Source: Agromyces atrinae
GTDB lineage: Bacteria; Actinomycetota; Actinomycetes; Actinomycetales; Microbacteriaceae
DNA length: 64,000 nucleotides
Reading direction: 5' to 3'
Assembly (NCBI RefSeq): GCF_013407835.1
Contig: NZ_JACCBI010000001.1
Location: forward strand, 2,232,001-2,296,000
The position numbers and the translations under genes were made by a program. This document shows, piece after piece, positions 16,262 to 24,551 of this stretch (within the stretch, counting starts at the first letter, position 1; every line of letters begins with the position of its first letter). The notes beneath the pieces are model-generated. The model was not told the DNA's origin, ran no database searches, and worked only from the letters and a program-made list of their open reading frames with translations.

Positions 16262-17185
16262 ATGAGCGACCGCCTTCTCGTGACCGTGCCCGGCCAGACC
16301 CTCTTCGATGCTCTCGGCACTCCGCCCGACGGCGTCGACGTCGTCGTGTGGGACCTCGAGACCCCGCCGCCCGCGGCGCATATCGACATCGTCGTGCCGC
16401 CCTATATGGGCCTCGCCGACAAGCTCGGAATCCTCGAGGGCGTCTCGACGGGCCTCGTGCAGGGGCAGTCGATCGGCTACGACGGCATCGCCGGCATCCT
16501 GCCCGCCGGTCATGTCTATGCGAACGCGTCGAGCGTGCACGAGACGTCGACCGCCGAGCTCACGCTCGCCCTCATCCTCGCCGTGCAGCGCGGCATCCCC
16601 GGCTTCGTGCGCGCGGGCGACGCGGGCGAATGGCGACCGTCGCGGCACGCGAGCCTCGCCGACCGCACCGTGCTCCTCGTCGGCGTCGGCGGTGTCGGCA
16701 ACGCGATCGAAGACCGCCTCCTGCCGTTCGAGACGAACGTCGTGCGCTCCGGTCGCACCGCGCGCGACGACGAGCGCGGCCACGTGCACGCCTTCGACGA
16801 ACTGCCCGAGCTGCTTCCGACAGCTGACATCGTCGTCATCGGCGTGCCGCTCTCGCCCGAGACGCGCGGCATGGTCGACGCCGAGTTCCTCGCGGCGATG
16901 CCCGACGGCGCCCTGCTCGTGAACATCGCGCGCGGGCCCGTCGTCGACACCGACGCACTCCTCGCCGAGCTCACCTCGGGTCGCCTGCGCGCCGCCCTCG
17001 ACGTCACCGACCCCGAACCGCTGCCGACCGGCCACCCCCTGTGGAGCGCGCCGAACCTGCTCATCAGCCCCCACGTGGGCGGCGATTCGAACGCGATGAT
17101 GCCCCGCATGGCGGCGCTTCTGCGCTCGCAGATCGAGCTCATGCTCGCGGGCGACGAGCCCCGCAACGTCGTCGTCACGACGTGA
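16262..17185 (+). CDS. D-2-hydroxyacid dehydrogenase (phosphoglycerate-dehydrogenase-like)
   Basis: 307 residues. The Rossmann motif VGVGGVGNAIEDRLLPFETN (about 139 onward), NIARGPVVDTDAL with the active-site Arg, the DPEPLP segment with Glu, and SPHVGGD with the catalytic His follow the usual order of the family. NAD(P)-dependent oxidation or reduction of a 2-hydroxy/2-keto acid. Start ATG at 16262 after GGGAGG; the GTG at 16244 is too close to the divergent gene's promoter. Diverges from the lactonase with 38 bases between, so they may share control. Confidence 0.9.
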   Translation: MSDRLLVTVPGQTLFDALGTPPDGVDVVVWDLETPPPAAHIDIVVPPYMGLADKLGILEGVSTGLVQGQSIGYDGIAGILPAGHVYANASSVHETSTAELTLALILAVQRGIPGFVRAGDAGEWRPSRHASLADRTVLLVGVGGVGNAIEDRLLPFETNVVRSGRTARDDERGHVHAFDELPELLPTADIVVIGVPLSPETRGMVDAEFLAAMPDGALLVNIARGPVVDTDALLAELTSGRLRAALDVTDPEPLPTGHPLWSAPNLLISPHVGGDSNAMMPRMAALLRSQIELMLAGDEPRNVVVTT

Positions 17186-17255
17186 CGCCCGGCCGCTCGG
17201 CGCCACACGGCGAAACTCCCCGCCCGCAGATGTTCCGCGGCGGCGCGGCGTGCCT

Positions 17256-17261
17256 TACGGT
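17256..17261 (+). promoter_or_regulatory. -10 hexamer TACGGT of the maltokinase-like gene
   Basis: Ends six bases before the ATG at 17268; no ribosome site present. Same geometry as other leaderless promoters in the window. Confidence 0.45.
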
Positions 17262-17267
17262 CGCAGT

Positions 17268-18659
17268 ATGAACAGCACGTTGGCGCTCGTCTCCGAGTGG
17301 ATCTCGGGGCAGCGCTGGTTCGCCGGCAAAGGGCGGCATCCGTCGCTTCGCCTGCTCGGCGAGTGGGAGCTGCCGGGCGTCACCGAGCCGGGTGTCAGCG
17401 CGTCGTCGCTGCTCGTGATGGATGACGCACCCGAGCCCGCGGTGCTCTACCAGATTCCCGTCGTGCGCCGGCCGTCGCCTCTCTTCGGCTCACGTGTCAT
17501 CGGCCAGCTGCACTCGGGCGAGTTCCTCATCGACGGCGTCCACGACCCCGTCTGGACGTACGCGCTCATCAGCATGATCCTCGGCGAGCGCGATGCGATC
17601 CCGCTCGGCGTCGCCGCCACCGGTCGGCACTCGCCGGCCGACGAGGGACGCCCGATCCCCCGGCCTGAGGATGTCACGGCGCACGTCCTCGCCGGAGAGC
17701 AGTCGAACACGTCGATCATCTTCGAGTTCGCGACGGGCGTTCCCGTCATCGCCAAGGTCTACCGACAGTTGCACCATGGCGACAACCCCGACGTCGTGCT
17801 GCAGTCGGCGCTCGCCGAGGCGGGTTCCCCGCACGTGCCGCTCAGCGTCGGAGACATCCGCGGCGAGTGGGATGACGTCGGCCGGGCATCGGGACGAGCC
17901 GACGGTCACCTCGTGTTCGCGCAGGAGTTCCTCGACGGAGCGCCCGACGCATGGCGCGTCGCGCTCGTCGCCGCCGAAAGCGAGGTCGACTTCGTCGACA
18001 GTGCGCGCAGCCTCGGTGCGACGACGGCTCTCGTGCACCAGACCCTCGCGCGCGTGCTCCCCACCCGCCGACCCGATGCCGTTGATCTCGAGGAGCGCGC
18101 CGCGCTCTGGGCGCGGCGTCTCGACGCGTGCGTCGCCGAGGTACCGGCTCTCGGCGAGTACCGGGCCGGAATCGAGCGGGTGCACGCCGCGGCGGTGCGC
18201 GTGCCCTGGTCGGACCTGCAGCGCATCCACGGCGACTACCACCTGGGCCAGGTGCTCTTCGCCCCCGACCGCGGCTGGGTGCTCCTCGACTTCGAGGGCG
18301 AGCCGCTGCGGCCCATGACCGAACGCGACCAGCCCGACCTCGTGCACCGCGACGTCGCCGGCATGCTGCGTTCGTTCGACTACGTCGCCGGTTCTCTCGC
18401 GCTGACGTCGGCATCCCACTCGGCGCCGCACCTGCGGCAGTGGGCGAGCCGAGCGCGCAAGGCGTTCCTCGACGGATACATCCGCGTCTCGGGCAACGAC
18501 CTGCGGGCGAACCGCGTGCTCCTCGACGCGTTCGAGCTCGATAAGGCGATCTACGAAGCGGTCTATGAGCACCGCAATCGCCCCGATTGGGAGTCGATCC
18601 CCCTCGGCGGCGTCGCGCGACTGCTCTCGCACGGCCGCATCAGCGTTCCGCGCACGTAG
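17268..18659 (+). CDS. mak: Maltokinase-like kinase (aminoglycoside-phosphotransferase fold)
   Basis: 463 residues, matching maltokinase length. The N-terminal cap motif WFAGKGR is diagnostic of actinobacterial maltokinases; the catalytic loop HGDYHLGQ places Asp323 as base, and LLDFEGEP places Asp341 as metal ligand. The known reaction is ATP-dependent phosphorylation of maltose to maltose 1-phosphate feeding GlgE-dependent alpha-glucan synthesis. Trehalose synthase and GlgE are not in this window, so the gene is either detached from that pathway or has another sugar substrate. Confidence 0.85.
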   Translation: MNSTLALVSEWISGQRWFAGKGRHPSLRLLGEWELPGVTEPGVSASSLLVMDDAPEPAVLYQIPVVRRPSPLFGSRVIGQLHSGEFLIDGVHDPVWTYALISMILGERDAIPLGVAATGRHSPADEGRPIPRPEDVTAHVLAGEQSNTSIIFEFATGVPVIAKVYRQLHHGDNPDVVLQSALAEAGSPHVPLSVGDIRGEWDDVGRASGRADGHLVFAQEFLDGAPDAWRVALVAAESEVDFVDSARSLGATTALVHQTLARVLPTRRPDAVDLEERAALWARRLDACVAEVPALGEYRAGIERVHAAAVRVPWSDLQRIHGDYHLGQVLFAPDRGWVLLDFEGEPLRPMTERDQPDLVHRDVAGMLRSFDYVAGSLALTSASHSAPHLRQWASRARKAFLDGYIRVSGNDLRANRVLLDAFELDKAIYEAVYEHRNRPDWESIPLGGVARLLSHGRISVPRT

Positions 18660-18754
18660 CGGCGCGGCGTCACTAATCGGGCAGCGCCGCGCAGCGGAGC
18701 CGGGCAGCCGACACCGCGCCGCCGAGCGCACCAGCACCCGACGGCCCGAACGGC

Positions 18755-19798
18755 TCAGCTCAGGGTGCTCGAATCGATGACGAAGCGGTACCGCACGTCG
18801 GAGGCGAGCACGCGCTCGTAGGCCTCGTTGATCTGGCTCGCGTCGATGACCTCGACCTCGGGTGCGATGCCGTGCTCGGCGCAGAAGTCGAGCACCGCCT
18901 GCGTCTCGGCGATGCTGCCGATGCCCGAGCCCGCGAACGAGCGGCGGTTGCCGAAGAGCGTGAAGATGTGCACGGGCAGCGCCTCGGGCGGAGCCCCGAC
19001 GTTGACCATCGTGCCGTCGAGCGCGAGGAGCGACAGGTACGCGTCGAGGTCGATCGGCGCGCTCACGGTGTTGACGATGAGGTCGAACGAGCTCGCGAGC
19101 GTCGAGAACGTCTCGGGGTCGCTCGTCGCGAAGTAGGCTTCGGCGCCGAATCGGCGACCGTCGTCCGCCTTGCTGAGCGTCTGCGAGAGCACCGTCACGT
19201 GGGCACCCATCGCGTGGGCGATCTTCACGGCCATGTGGCCGAGGCCGCCGAGACCGACGACGGCGACGCGCGAGCCCGGGCCGACCTTCCAGTGCACGAG
19301 CGGCGAGTAGGTCGTCACTCCCGCGCAGAGGATCGGGGCTGCAGCCTCGTAGGGGATGGCCTCGGGAACCTTCACGACGAAGTCTTCGACGACGACCACG
19401 TGGGTCGAGTAGCCGCCCTGCGTGATGATGCCGTCGAGGTCGGTCGCGGCGTAGGTGCCGATGTTGCCCTTCAGGCAGTACTGCTCAGCACCGGCGAGGC
19501 AGTTGGCGCACTCGCGGCACGAGTTGACCATGCAGCCGACGCCCACCCGGTCGCCGACCGCGTGCAGGGTGACCTCCGAGCCGACATCCGTCACGACACC
19601 GACGATCTCGTGACCGACGACGAGCGGGTACGCGACGGGGCCCCATTCACCGCGCACGGTGTGGATGTCGGAGTGGCAGATGCCCGCGTAGGCGATCTCG
19701 ATGAGGACGTCGCGGGGGCCGACGTCCCGTCGTTCGATCGTCGTCGGGATGAGCGGTTCGGTGGCCGATGGCGCGGCGTAGGCGTTGACAGTCTTCAT
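18755..19798 (-). CDS. Zinc-dependent alcohol dehydrogenase, YahK/cinnamyl-alcohol type
   Basis: 347 residues, medium-chain dehydrogenase. Catalytic zinc ligands Cys41 (GICHSDIH) and His63-Glu64 (VGHE); structural zinc cysteines in [17 protein letters not shown]; cofactor motif [11 protein letters not shown]. The NADP-dependent YahK/AdhA group reduces a broad range of aldehydes, including aromatic ones. Start ATG at 19798. Monocistronic, diverging from the DJ-1 family gene, with which it shares a 181-base intergenic region holding a perfect palindrome. A joint role in aldehyde detoxification is plausible. Confidence 0.93.
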   Translation of the reverse strand: MKTVNAYAAPSATEPLIPTTIERRDVGPRDVLIEIAYAGICHSDIHTVRGEWGPVAYPLVVGHEIVGVVTDVGSEVTLHAVGDRVGVGCMVNSCRECANCLAGAEQYCLKGNIGTYAATDLDGIITQGGYSTHVVVVEDFVVKVPEAIPYEAAAPILCAGVTTYSPLVHWKVGPGSRVAVVGLGGLGHMAVKIAHAMGAHVTVLSQTLSKADDGRRFGAEAYFATSDPETFSTLASSFDLIVNTVSAPIDLDAYLSLLALDGTMVNVGAPPEALPVHIFTLFGNRRSFAGSGIGSIAETQAVLDFCAEHGIAPEVEVIDASQINEAYERVLASDVRYRFVIDSSTLS

Positions 19799-19875
19799 GG
19801 GTGTCCTCGGGAGTTCAGGGCCGGCGGATCACGGCCTCCGAACTCTAGTCGACCACGCCGACAGCACCGGTTCCA

Positions 19876-19890
19876 GGCACTGTCAGTGCC
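19876..19890. promoter_or_regulatory. 15-bp palindrome in the ADH / DJ-1 divergent interval
   Basis: GGCACTG-T-CAGTGCC lies between the presumed promoters of the two divergent genes (minus-strand TAGAGT at 19849-19844; plus-strand TATCGT near 19911). It is a candidate operator for shared regulation; no regulator gene is adjacent. Confidence 0.45.
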
Positions 19891-19979
19891 CCCTCTCGGA
19901 TGGGGGCGCTATCGTGTAGCTCCTCCGACGCAGAGGCGACACCCGTCCGGTCGGAAGACAGCACATGGAGGAGAACCCG

Positions 19980-20678
19980 ATGAGCCACATCCTGATGATC
20001 GTGACGGGAGCGAACTCGCTCACCCTCGCCGACGGCACCGAGCACCCGACGGGGTTCTGGGCCGAGGAACTCGTCGTCGCACACCGCGACCTGACGCGCG
20101 CGGGCCACACGATCACACTCGCGACGCCCGGAGGCGTGCGCCCCACGGTCGACGCGGGAAGCCTCGCCGAGAGCACAGCCGGGGAGAAGACCGCCGAGCT
20201 CACGAGCTACCTCGTGTCGATCGACGATGTGCTCGCCGTGCCGACCGTGCTCGCCGACGTGCACCCGGGCGGCTTCGACGCCGTCGTGATCCCCGGCGGT
20301 CACGGCCCCATGACCGACCTCGCCTTCGACGACGTCACCGCGAGCATCCTGAAGGCGGCGGATGACGCGGGAACCATCATCGCTCCGTTCTGCCACGGGC
20401 CCGCGGCGCTGCTGTCGACCCGCACCGACTCCGGTTTCACCTTCGCTGGCCGTCGACTCACGGTCTTCACCGACGACGAGGAGCGCCAGGGCGGCACGGG
20501 CGAGAACACCCCGTGGTTCGTCGAGGACGAATTGCGGAAGGCCGGCGCGATCATCCAGTCGGGCCCCGCGTGGTCGAGTCACGTCGTCATCGACGGCAAC
20601 CTCATCTCGGGCCAGAACCCGCAGTCGAGCGCAGCCGTGACGGCTGCCGTCGTGGAGGCTCTCGCCGCGCGGGGATAG
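19980..20678 (+). CDS. DJ-1/PfpI superfamily protein (Hsp31-like)
   Basis: 232 residues with the class I glutamine-amidotransferase-like fold. The nucleophile is Cys138 in PFCHGPAALL, the partner glutamate is in GFWAEEL, and VVIPGGHGPMTDL is typical of the Hsp31/YhbO-like group that acts as chaperone or glyoxalase III. Start ATG at 19980 with GGAGGAG six bases upstream; the ATG at 19965 forms part of that ribosome site. Its divergence from an aldehyde-reducing dehydrogenase fits carbonyl-stress defence. Confidence 0.9.
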   Translation: MSHILMIVTGANSLTLADGTEHPTGFWAEELVVAHRDLTRAGHTITLATPGGVRPTVDAGSLAESTAGEKTAELTSYLVSIDDVLAVPTVLADVHPGGFDAVVIPGGHGPMTDLAFDDVTASILKAADDAGTIIAPFCHGPAALLSTRTDSGFTFAGRRLTVFTDDEERQGGTGENTPWFVEDELRKAGAIIQSGPAWSSHVVIDGNLISGQNPQSSAAVTAAVVEALAARG

Positions 20679-20735
20679 GTCTCCTCGCGTCATCCGCCGC
20701 TCCTCCCCCTCTCCTTTCCCGCCCCCTCGCGGCGG

Positions 20736-20812
20736 CGGATAAGGAGATCACGGGGCGCGCACGGCGCGGCGGATGACGCAGGGCGGCATGTCGGGCCCGA
20801 TCTCCTTATCCG
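20736..20812. repeat. Palindromic element, GGATAAGGAGATC family, copy 1
   Basis: Perfect 14-bp arms CGGATAAGGAGATC (20736-20749) and GATCTCCTTATCCG (20799-20812) enclose a GC-rich core containing GCGGCGGATGACGC and GGCATGTCGGG. It follows the DJ-1 gene. Confidence 0.85.
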
Positions 20813-20919
20813 TCGAACCCTTCTCACGCGGCGCACGCTGCGTCACACGCGTGTTCCGCCGAGTCGACCGCGGGCAACCCGGCATAGCCAACGGCGACCG
20901 CGAGTGGTTGCATGAGCGC

Positions 20920-21648
20920 ATGAGCGAGACGACAGCCTCCGGCATCCACCCGGGCGAACCCCACCGCGGCGACCTCTCGGGGCGCCTGAACTGGCTCCGA
21001 GCCGGGGTGCTCGGTGCGAACGACGGCATCGTGTCGGTCGCTTCGCTCGTCGTCGGTGTCGCCGGCGCGACGGCCGAATCGGCACCGATCCTGGCGGCCG
21101 GAATCGCGGGCCTCGTCGGAGGCGCCATCTCGATGGCGCTCGGCGAGTACGTCTCGGTGAGCAGCCAGAGCGACAGCCAGCGCGCACTCATCGCGAAGGA
21201 GAAGCGCGAACTCGACGAGATGCCCGAGATCGAACTCGCCGAGTTGGCCGGGCTCTACGAGGCGAAGGGGCTGACTCCCGACACCGCACGACAGGTCGCC
21301 GCCGAGCTCACCGCGCACGACGCGCTCGCCGCGCACCTCGAGACAGAGCTCGGCATCACCGAGGACAGCGTCGTCAGCCCTCTCGCCGCCGCGGGCGCGT
21401 CGGCCCTCGCATTCACCGTCGGTGCGCTGCTGCCGCTGCTCGCGATCCTGCTCCCACCGGCCGACGTGCGGGTTCCGGTGACGTTCGTCGTCGTGCTGCT
21501 CGCCCTCGCGGCGACGGGCTACACGAGCGCGAGGATCGGCGGTAGTCCGCCACTGCGTTCGACCCTTCGCGTCGTCATCGGCGGTGCGCTCGCACTCGTC
21601 GCGACCTTCGCGATCGGATCGCTACTCGGAGTGTCGGGCGTCGTCTGA
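20920..21648 (+). CDS. VIT1/CCC1-family iron/manganese transporter
   Basis: 242-residue membrane protein. The signature LGANDGIVSVASLVVGVAGA forms the first transmembrane helices, followed by LVGGAISMALGEYVSVSSQ, a charged cytoplasmic metal-binding helical region rich in Glu (EKRELDEMPEIELAEL), and three C-terminal helices ending at the stop. The family moves Fe2+ or Mn2+ out of the cytosol, usually in exchange for protons. Start taken at ATG 20920; no clear ribosome site is seen, so a start a few codons upstream cannot be excluded. Confidence 0.9.
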   Translation: MSETTASGIHPGEPHRGDLSGRLNWLRAGVLGANDGIVSVASLVVGVAGATAESAPILAAGIAGLVGGAISMALGEYVSVSSQSDSQRALIAKEKRELDEMPEIELAELAGLYEAKGLTPDTARQVAAELTAHDALAAHLETELGITEDSVVSPLAAAGASALAFTVGALLPLLAILLPPADVRVPVTFVVVLLALAATGYTSARIGGSPPLRSTLRVVIGGALALVATFAIGSLLGVSGVV

Positions 21649-21677
21649 CGGTGCCGCGGGCTCGCGGCGCAGGGCGG

Positions 21678-21754
21678 CGGATAAGGAGATCGTGGGGCAC
21701 ACGCGGCGCGGCGGATGACGCAGGGCGGCGTGTCGGGCCGGATCTCCTTATCCG
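21678..21754. repeat. Palindromic element, GGATAAGGAGATC family, copy 2
   Basis: Arms at 21678-21691 and 21741-21754 are identical to those at 20736; the core carries GGCGTGTCGGGC. Thirty bases after the VIT1-family stop. Confidence 0.85.
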
Positions 21755-21818
21755 TCAGCCATCTGCGATCTGGCGCGCGCGCGTCATCCCGCACCCGTCG
21801 ATGCGCGAGCCGCGTGCG

Positions 21819-21894
21819 CGGATGCTGCGAATCACGGCGACACGCGGTGCGGCGGATGACGCGGGCGGGGTGTCATCCGTTTTCGCAGCATCCG
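21819..21894. repeat. Palindromic element, GGATGCTGCG family, copy 1
   Basis: Perfect 12-bp arms CGGATGCTGCGA (21819-21830) and TCGCAGCATCCG (21883-21894). It sits directly behind a GGATAAGGAGATC element, an arrangement repeated at 47.2-47.4 kb. With its neighbour it fills the 300-base gap 21649-21948. Confidence 0.85.
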
Positions 21895-21913
21895 TGCACA
21901 GGGTGACGCACAC

Positions 21914-21947
21914 TTGACACCCTTACTAGATAGACAGACAATCTAGT
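21914..21947 (+). promoter_or_regulatory. PadR promoter with autoregulatory palindrome
   Basis: TTGACA (21914-21919), 17-bp spacer, GACAAT (21937-21942), six bases, ATG at 21949. The inverted pair ACTAGAT (21925-21931) / ATCTAGT (21941-21947) spans the -10, as expected for PadR self-repression. No ribosome site; transcript probably leaderless. Confidence 0.65.
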
Positions 21948-21948
21948 T

Positions 21949-22305
21949 ATGGAGACAGAACAGCCGGAGGGCGCGGCCGCGTGGCCGAGCGACTGGATGC
22001 GGGCGATGCTCGGCGCTTTCACCCTGCGCGCGCTCGAGCGCGGGCCGTCGTACGGCTACGCGATCATCACCGACCTCGAGGCGAACGGGCTGGGCACCGT
22101 CAAGGGCGGCACGCTCTACCCGCTGCTGACCCGGTATGAGTCGGCCGGCCTCGTCACGGTCGAGTGGCGCCCCGGCGAAGCGGGCCCCGGGCGCAAGTAC
22201 TTCGCGCTCACCGACCTCGGGCGGCGCGAACTCGATCGAGTGCGAGACGAATGGTCGCGCTTCAGCACGACCAGCAACGACTACCTGACCCGACGCGAGC
22301 AGTGA
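21949..22305 (+). CDS. PadR-family transcriptional regulator
   Basis: 118 residues, almost entirely the PadR winged helix: MLGAFTLRALERGPSYGYAI, then GGTLYPLLTRYESAGLVTVEW and RKYFALTDLGRREL, with a short C-terminal helix for dimerisation. It precedes a membrane protein gene with a HAAS-like N terminus by eleven bases, the standard PadR/HAAS operon in which the regulator controls its membrane partner. Confidence 0.92.
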   Translation: METEQPEGAAAWPSDWMRAMLGAFTLRALERGPSYGYAIITDLEANGLGTVKGGTLYPLLTRYESAGLVTVEWRPGEAGPGRKYFALTDLGRRELDRVRDEWSRFSTTSNDYLTRREQ

Positions 22306-22316
22306 GGACGACTGTC

Positions 22317-23048
22317 ATGAAGACCACGATGAACAACGACACCTGGATCGACCTCTTCACCCTCGAACTACGCATGCGGCGTGTGCCCGGCGCGGTGATC
22401 GGCGATGCCGTCGCGAGCGTGCGCGAGCTGATGGCCGACTCGGGGCAGAGCGCCGAGGAGGAGTTCGGCCCCGCCCGGCAGTACGCGGCCTCACTCGCAC
22501 TACCGGTGATGGGCATTCGGCAGCAGGCGCTGAAGACCGTGTTCCTCCCGGTGCTCGGGCTCTTCGCGTTCCTCGTCTTCTCGCTCGCGAGCACGGCGTT
22601 CTTCAACGACGACCTCCTGCTGCTGTCGGTGCCGCAGGCGCTCCTTCTCGCGGTTCCGATCCTGCTGACGGTGATGTTCTCGTTCTATCCGCGATCGGTG
22701 CTCCGGCTGCGATGGTTCCCCGTGATCCTCGTGCTCGTCGCGGGTGGCTCGGGCGCACTGGCGACACTCTTCTCACCGTCATCCCCCGCCGACGCCTGGC
22801 TGGTGATCTCGGCGCTCCCACTCATGATCGGCACGCTGAGCGCGCTCGTCGTGATGTCGATCGTGGGAACCATCGTGACCCTCCGAAGCCGAGACGCCGA
22901 CGAGATCGTCGAGCCGCTCGAGGCACGCGACGACGCCCGACCGCGCGGCCGCCGCCTCGCGTTCCTCATCGTGACCGATTGGCTCTTTGTGATTCTCACC
23001 TTCGTCATCTTCGCGATGACCTGGGTTCTGAGCAGCCTTCGCCCGTAA
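22317..23048 (+). CDS. HAAS/DUF1700-like membrane protein, PadR partner
   Basis: 243 residues. The first about 75 residues form a soluble helical segment (WIDLFTLELRMRRVPGAVIG onward, ending at QYAASLALPV) resembling the HAAS signalling domain. About five or six transmembrane helices follow, the last near the C terminus (LFVILTFVIFAMTWVLSSL). Function unknown; such proteins are paired with PadR regulators and thought to respond at the membrane. Start ATG at 22317 behind GTGAGGAC. Same operon as padR. Confidence 0.75.
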   Translation: MKTTMNNDTWIDLFTLELRMRRVPGAVIGDAVASVRELMADSGQSAEEEFGPARQYAASLALPVMGIRQQALKTVFLPVLGLFAFLVFSLASTAFFNDDLLLLSVPQALLLAVPILLTVMFSFYPRSVLRLRWFPVILVLVAGGSGALATLFSPSSPADAWLVISALPLMIGTLSALVVMSIVGTIVTLRSRDADEIVEPLEARDDARPRGRRLAFLIVTDWLFVILTFVIFAMTWVLSSLRP

Positions 23049-23069
23049 CGCGACGCGCGGGTTGCCGCT

Positions 23070-23438
23070 CTACGTCACGATCGCGTCGGTCGACGGAAAC
23101 TCGGCGAAGCTACCGTCAGGTTCCGTCGGAGCAAGTTCGAGGTAGCTAAGGCGATCGTCGTCGATGAAGAGCATCAGCATCGCTCCCTCTGACCACGCGT
23201 CGAGCACCACCCGCCGTTACGCTGAGCGCGGGGTCGCGCCCGCGGCATCCGTGAGCTCGATGGTGGGACAGGTGCCGCACCCGCAGGCATCCCCTGCCCA
23301 CGTGCCGGCGGCCTGCGTGAGCCAACGGGCGCGATCAGCACTCGTGACCGGCCCATCGTTCGTCGTTCCCCAACCGATCAGCGCCTCGAGCGCGCCGCGC
23401 TCGCGCGGGGTGAGCGCTCGGGGTGTGACGGTGTCCAC
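23070..23438 (-). pseudogene. Hypothetical gene interrupted by an in-frame TAA
   Basis: The frame from GTG 23438 encodes 73 residues including GDACGCGTCPTIELTDAAG, then TAA at 23219-23217, and continues in the same frame for 48 codons (RRVVLDAWSEGAMLMLFIDD, then LSYLELAPTEPDGSFAEFP) to a TAG at 23072-23070. The downstream part has normal codon use and reads as the natural second half of one small domain: a C-x-C-x2-C-type segment followed by strands and a conserved-looking FP ending. Either a nonsense mutation has inactivated the gene or a 73-residue form is made. TAGGCT six bases before the GTG supports that start. No family named. Confidence 0.55.
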
Positions 23439-23444
23439 CGTGCA

Positions 23445-23450
23445 AGCCTA
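23445..23450 (-). promoter_or_regulatory. -10 hexamer TAGGCT of the interrupted gene
   Basis: Six bases separate it from the GTG at 23438, the same spacing as at 14163 and 40671. No ribosome site present. Confidence 0.4.
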
Positions 23451-23583
23451 CGTTCGCACCTCGTGCGACACGGCACCGGCCGCGGCCCGGCCGTGGCCCG
23501 GCTGCGGCGAAACATCCGTTCACAAAACCGCTCCGGGAACACCGGATTACTAGGTTGAGACGAACCACCCGAAAGGACTACTC

Positions 23584-23895
23584 ATGGCCCACCTCGTCGT
23601 CTTCGACTTCCCTTCCGCCGGCCCCTTCGGGGGCGACGCCGCCGCTGCCTTCGGCGAACTCGCGCTCGACATCGCGCAGCAGGAGGGCATCATCTGGAAG
23701 GTCTGGACCGAGGATGCAGCGGCCGGCACCGCCGGCGGCGTCTACCTGTTCACCGACCGGGCGGCGGCCGACCGCTACGTCGAGTTCCACACGGGTCGCC
23801 TGCAGTCGTTCGGCATCGACGGCATCACGGCCACCCACCACGGCGTCAATGAAGACCTCTCGCTGATCACTCACGCCGCGCTCTCGCGCGACTGA
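23584..23895 (+). CDS. YdhR-type monooxygenase-like protein (ferredoxin-like fold)
   Basis: 103 residues beginning MAHLVVFDFPSAGPFG. The run GIIWKVWTEDAAAGTAGGVY and LFTDRAAADRYVEFHTGRL is characteristic of the YdhR group of small dimeric alpha-beta barrels related to antibiotic-biosynthesis monooxygenases. Substrate unknown. ATG at 23584 follows GAAAGGA. Monocistronic. Confidence 0.8.
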   Translation: MAHLVVFDFPSAGPFGGDAAAAFGELALDIAQQEGIIWKVWTEDAAAGTAGGVYLFTDRAAADRYVEFHTGRLQSFGIDGITATHHGVNEDLSLITHAALSRD

Positions 23896-23929
23896 GCCCG
23901 GGCGGCGAAGAGGCTGTGACTCTCAGCTC

Positions 23930-24427
23930 TTAGGCCGCGGCGACCAGCACTACCGCAACAAGGGCAGCTATCGCCGAGAAGGACGTCGTCCATGTGCGCG
24001 CTGTGTTCATCAGCGTCCAGGGCTTCTCGAACTGGGCACGCGCCTCTGCAAGTTGAGCTGCATCATGGATATCACCGAGGGCGATGAGGCGGTTGTTCAT
24101 CGGCACGTTGATACCCAGCGTGAGCACAAGAGTCACCCCATAGAGCACAAGGCTCAGGAGGGTCAGTACCAGCACGAGCCATCCGTCGAACGCGAAGAAC
24201 TGCACAATCGTCGCAGCGAGAAGAGCCGCAGGCCCGATGTTCGACAAAGCCATGAAGACGGGATTGTGAACGGCCTCGTTGATGTGCTGATTGGCGGAGA
24301 CAAAAACGCGGTCGTCGGCGTGCCGCAGTCCGGGCATCACCGAGTTGGCATAGCCGAGAACGTATCCGGCAACGAGGCCGATGGAGAGAGTGGCGGCCGC
24401 CAAGAGAACTAGGGTGGCAATGGACAT
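23930..24427 (-). CDS. DUF1772 / anthrone-oxygenase-like membrane protein, copy A
   Basis: 165 residues with four transmembrane helices (MSIATLVLLAAATLSIGLVA first, SFSAIAALVAVVLVAAA last) and the family segment INVPMNNRL. The group includes noranthrone monooxygenase-like enzymes, but most bacterial members have no proven reaction. Start taken at ATG 24427; the frame extends to 24463 but those codons are poor. Downstream of a MarR gene on the same strand. A paralogue lies at 25892-26377 with closely similar helices and the phrase NVPLNNAL. Confidence 0.78.
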   Translation of the reverse strand: MSIATLVLLAAATLSIGLVAGYVLGYANSVMPGLRHADDRVFVSANQHINEAVHNPVFMALSNIGPAALLAATIVQFFAFDGWLVLVLTLLSLVLYGVTLVLTLGINVPMNNRLIALGDIHDAAQLAEARAQFEKPWTLMNTARTWTTSFSAIAALVAVVLVAAA

Positions 24428-24551
24428 ACGAATCCGATCTTCTCGCTGCCCCGCCGAGTACACCTCAGCGGGAGCGGAACTCTCGGACCTGTCGTCTCGG
24501 AATATTCCCGGTCGCCATTCTACTCAGACGGACGACAATCTCATCGACCTG

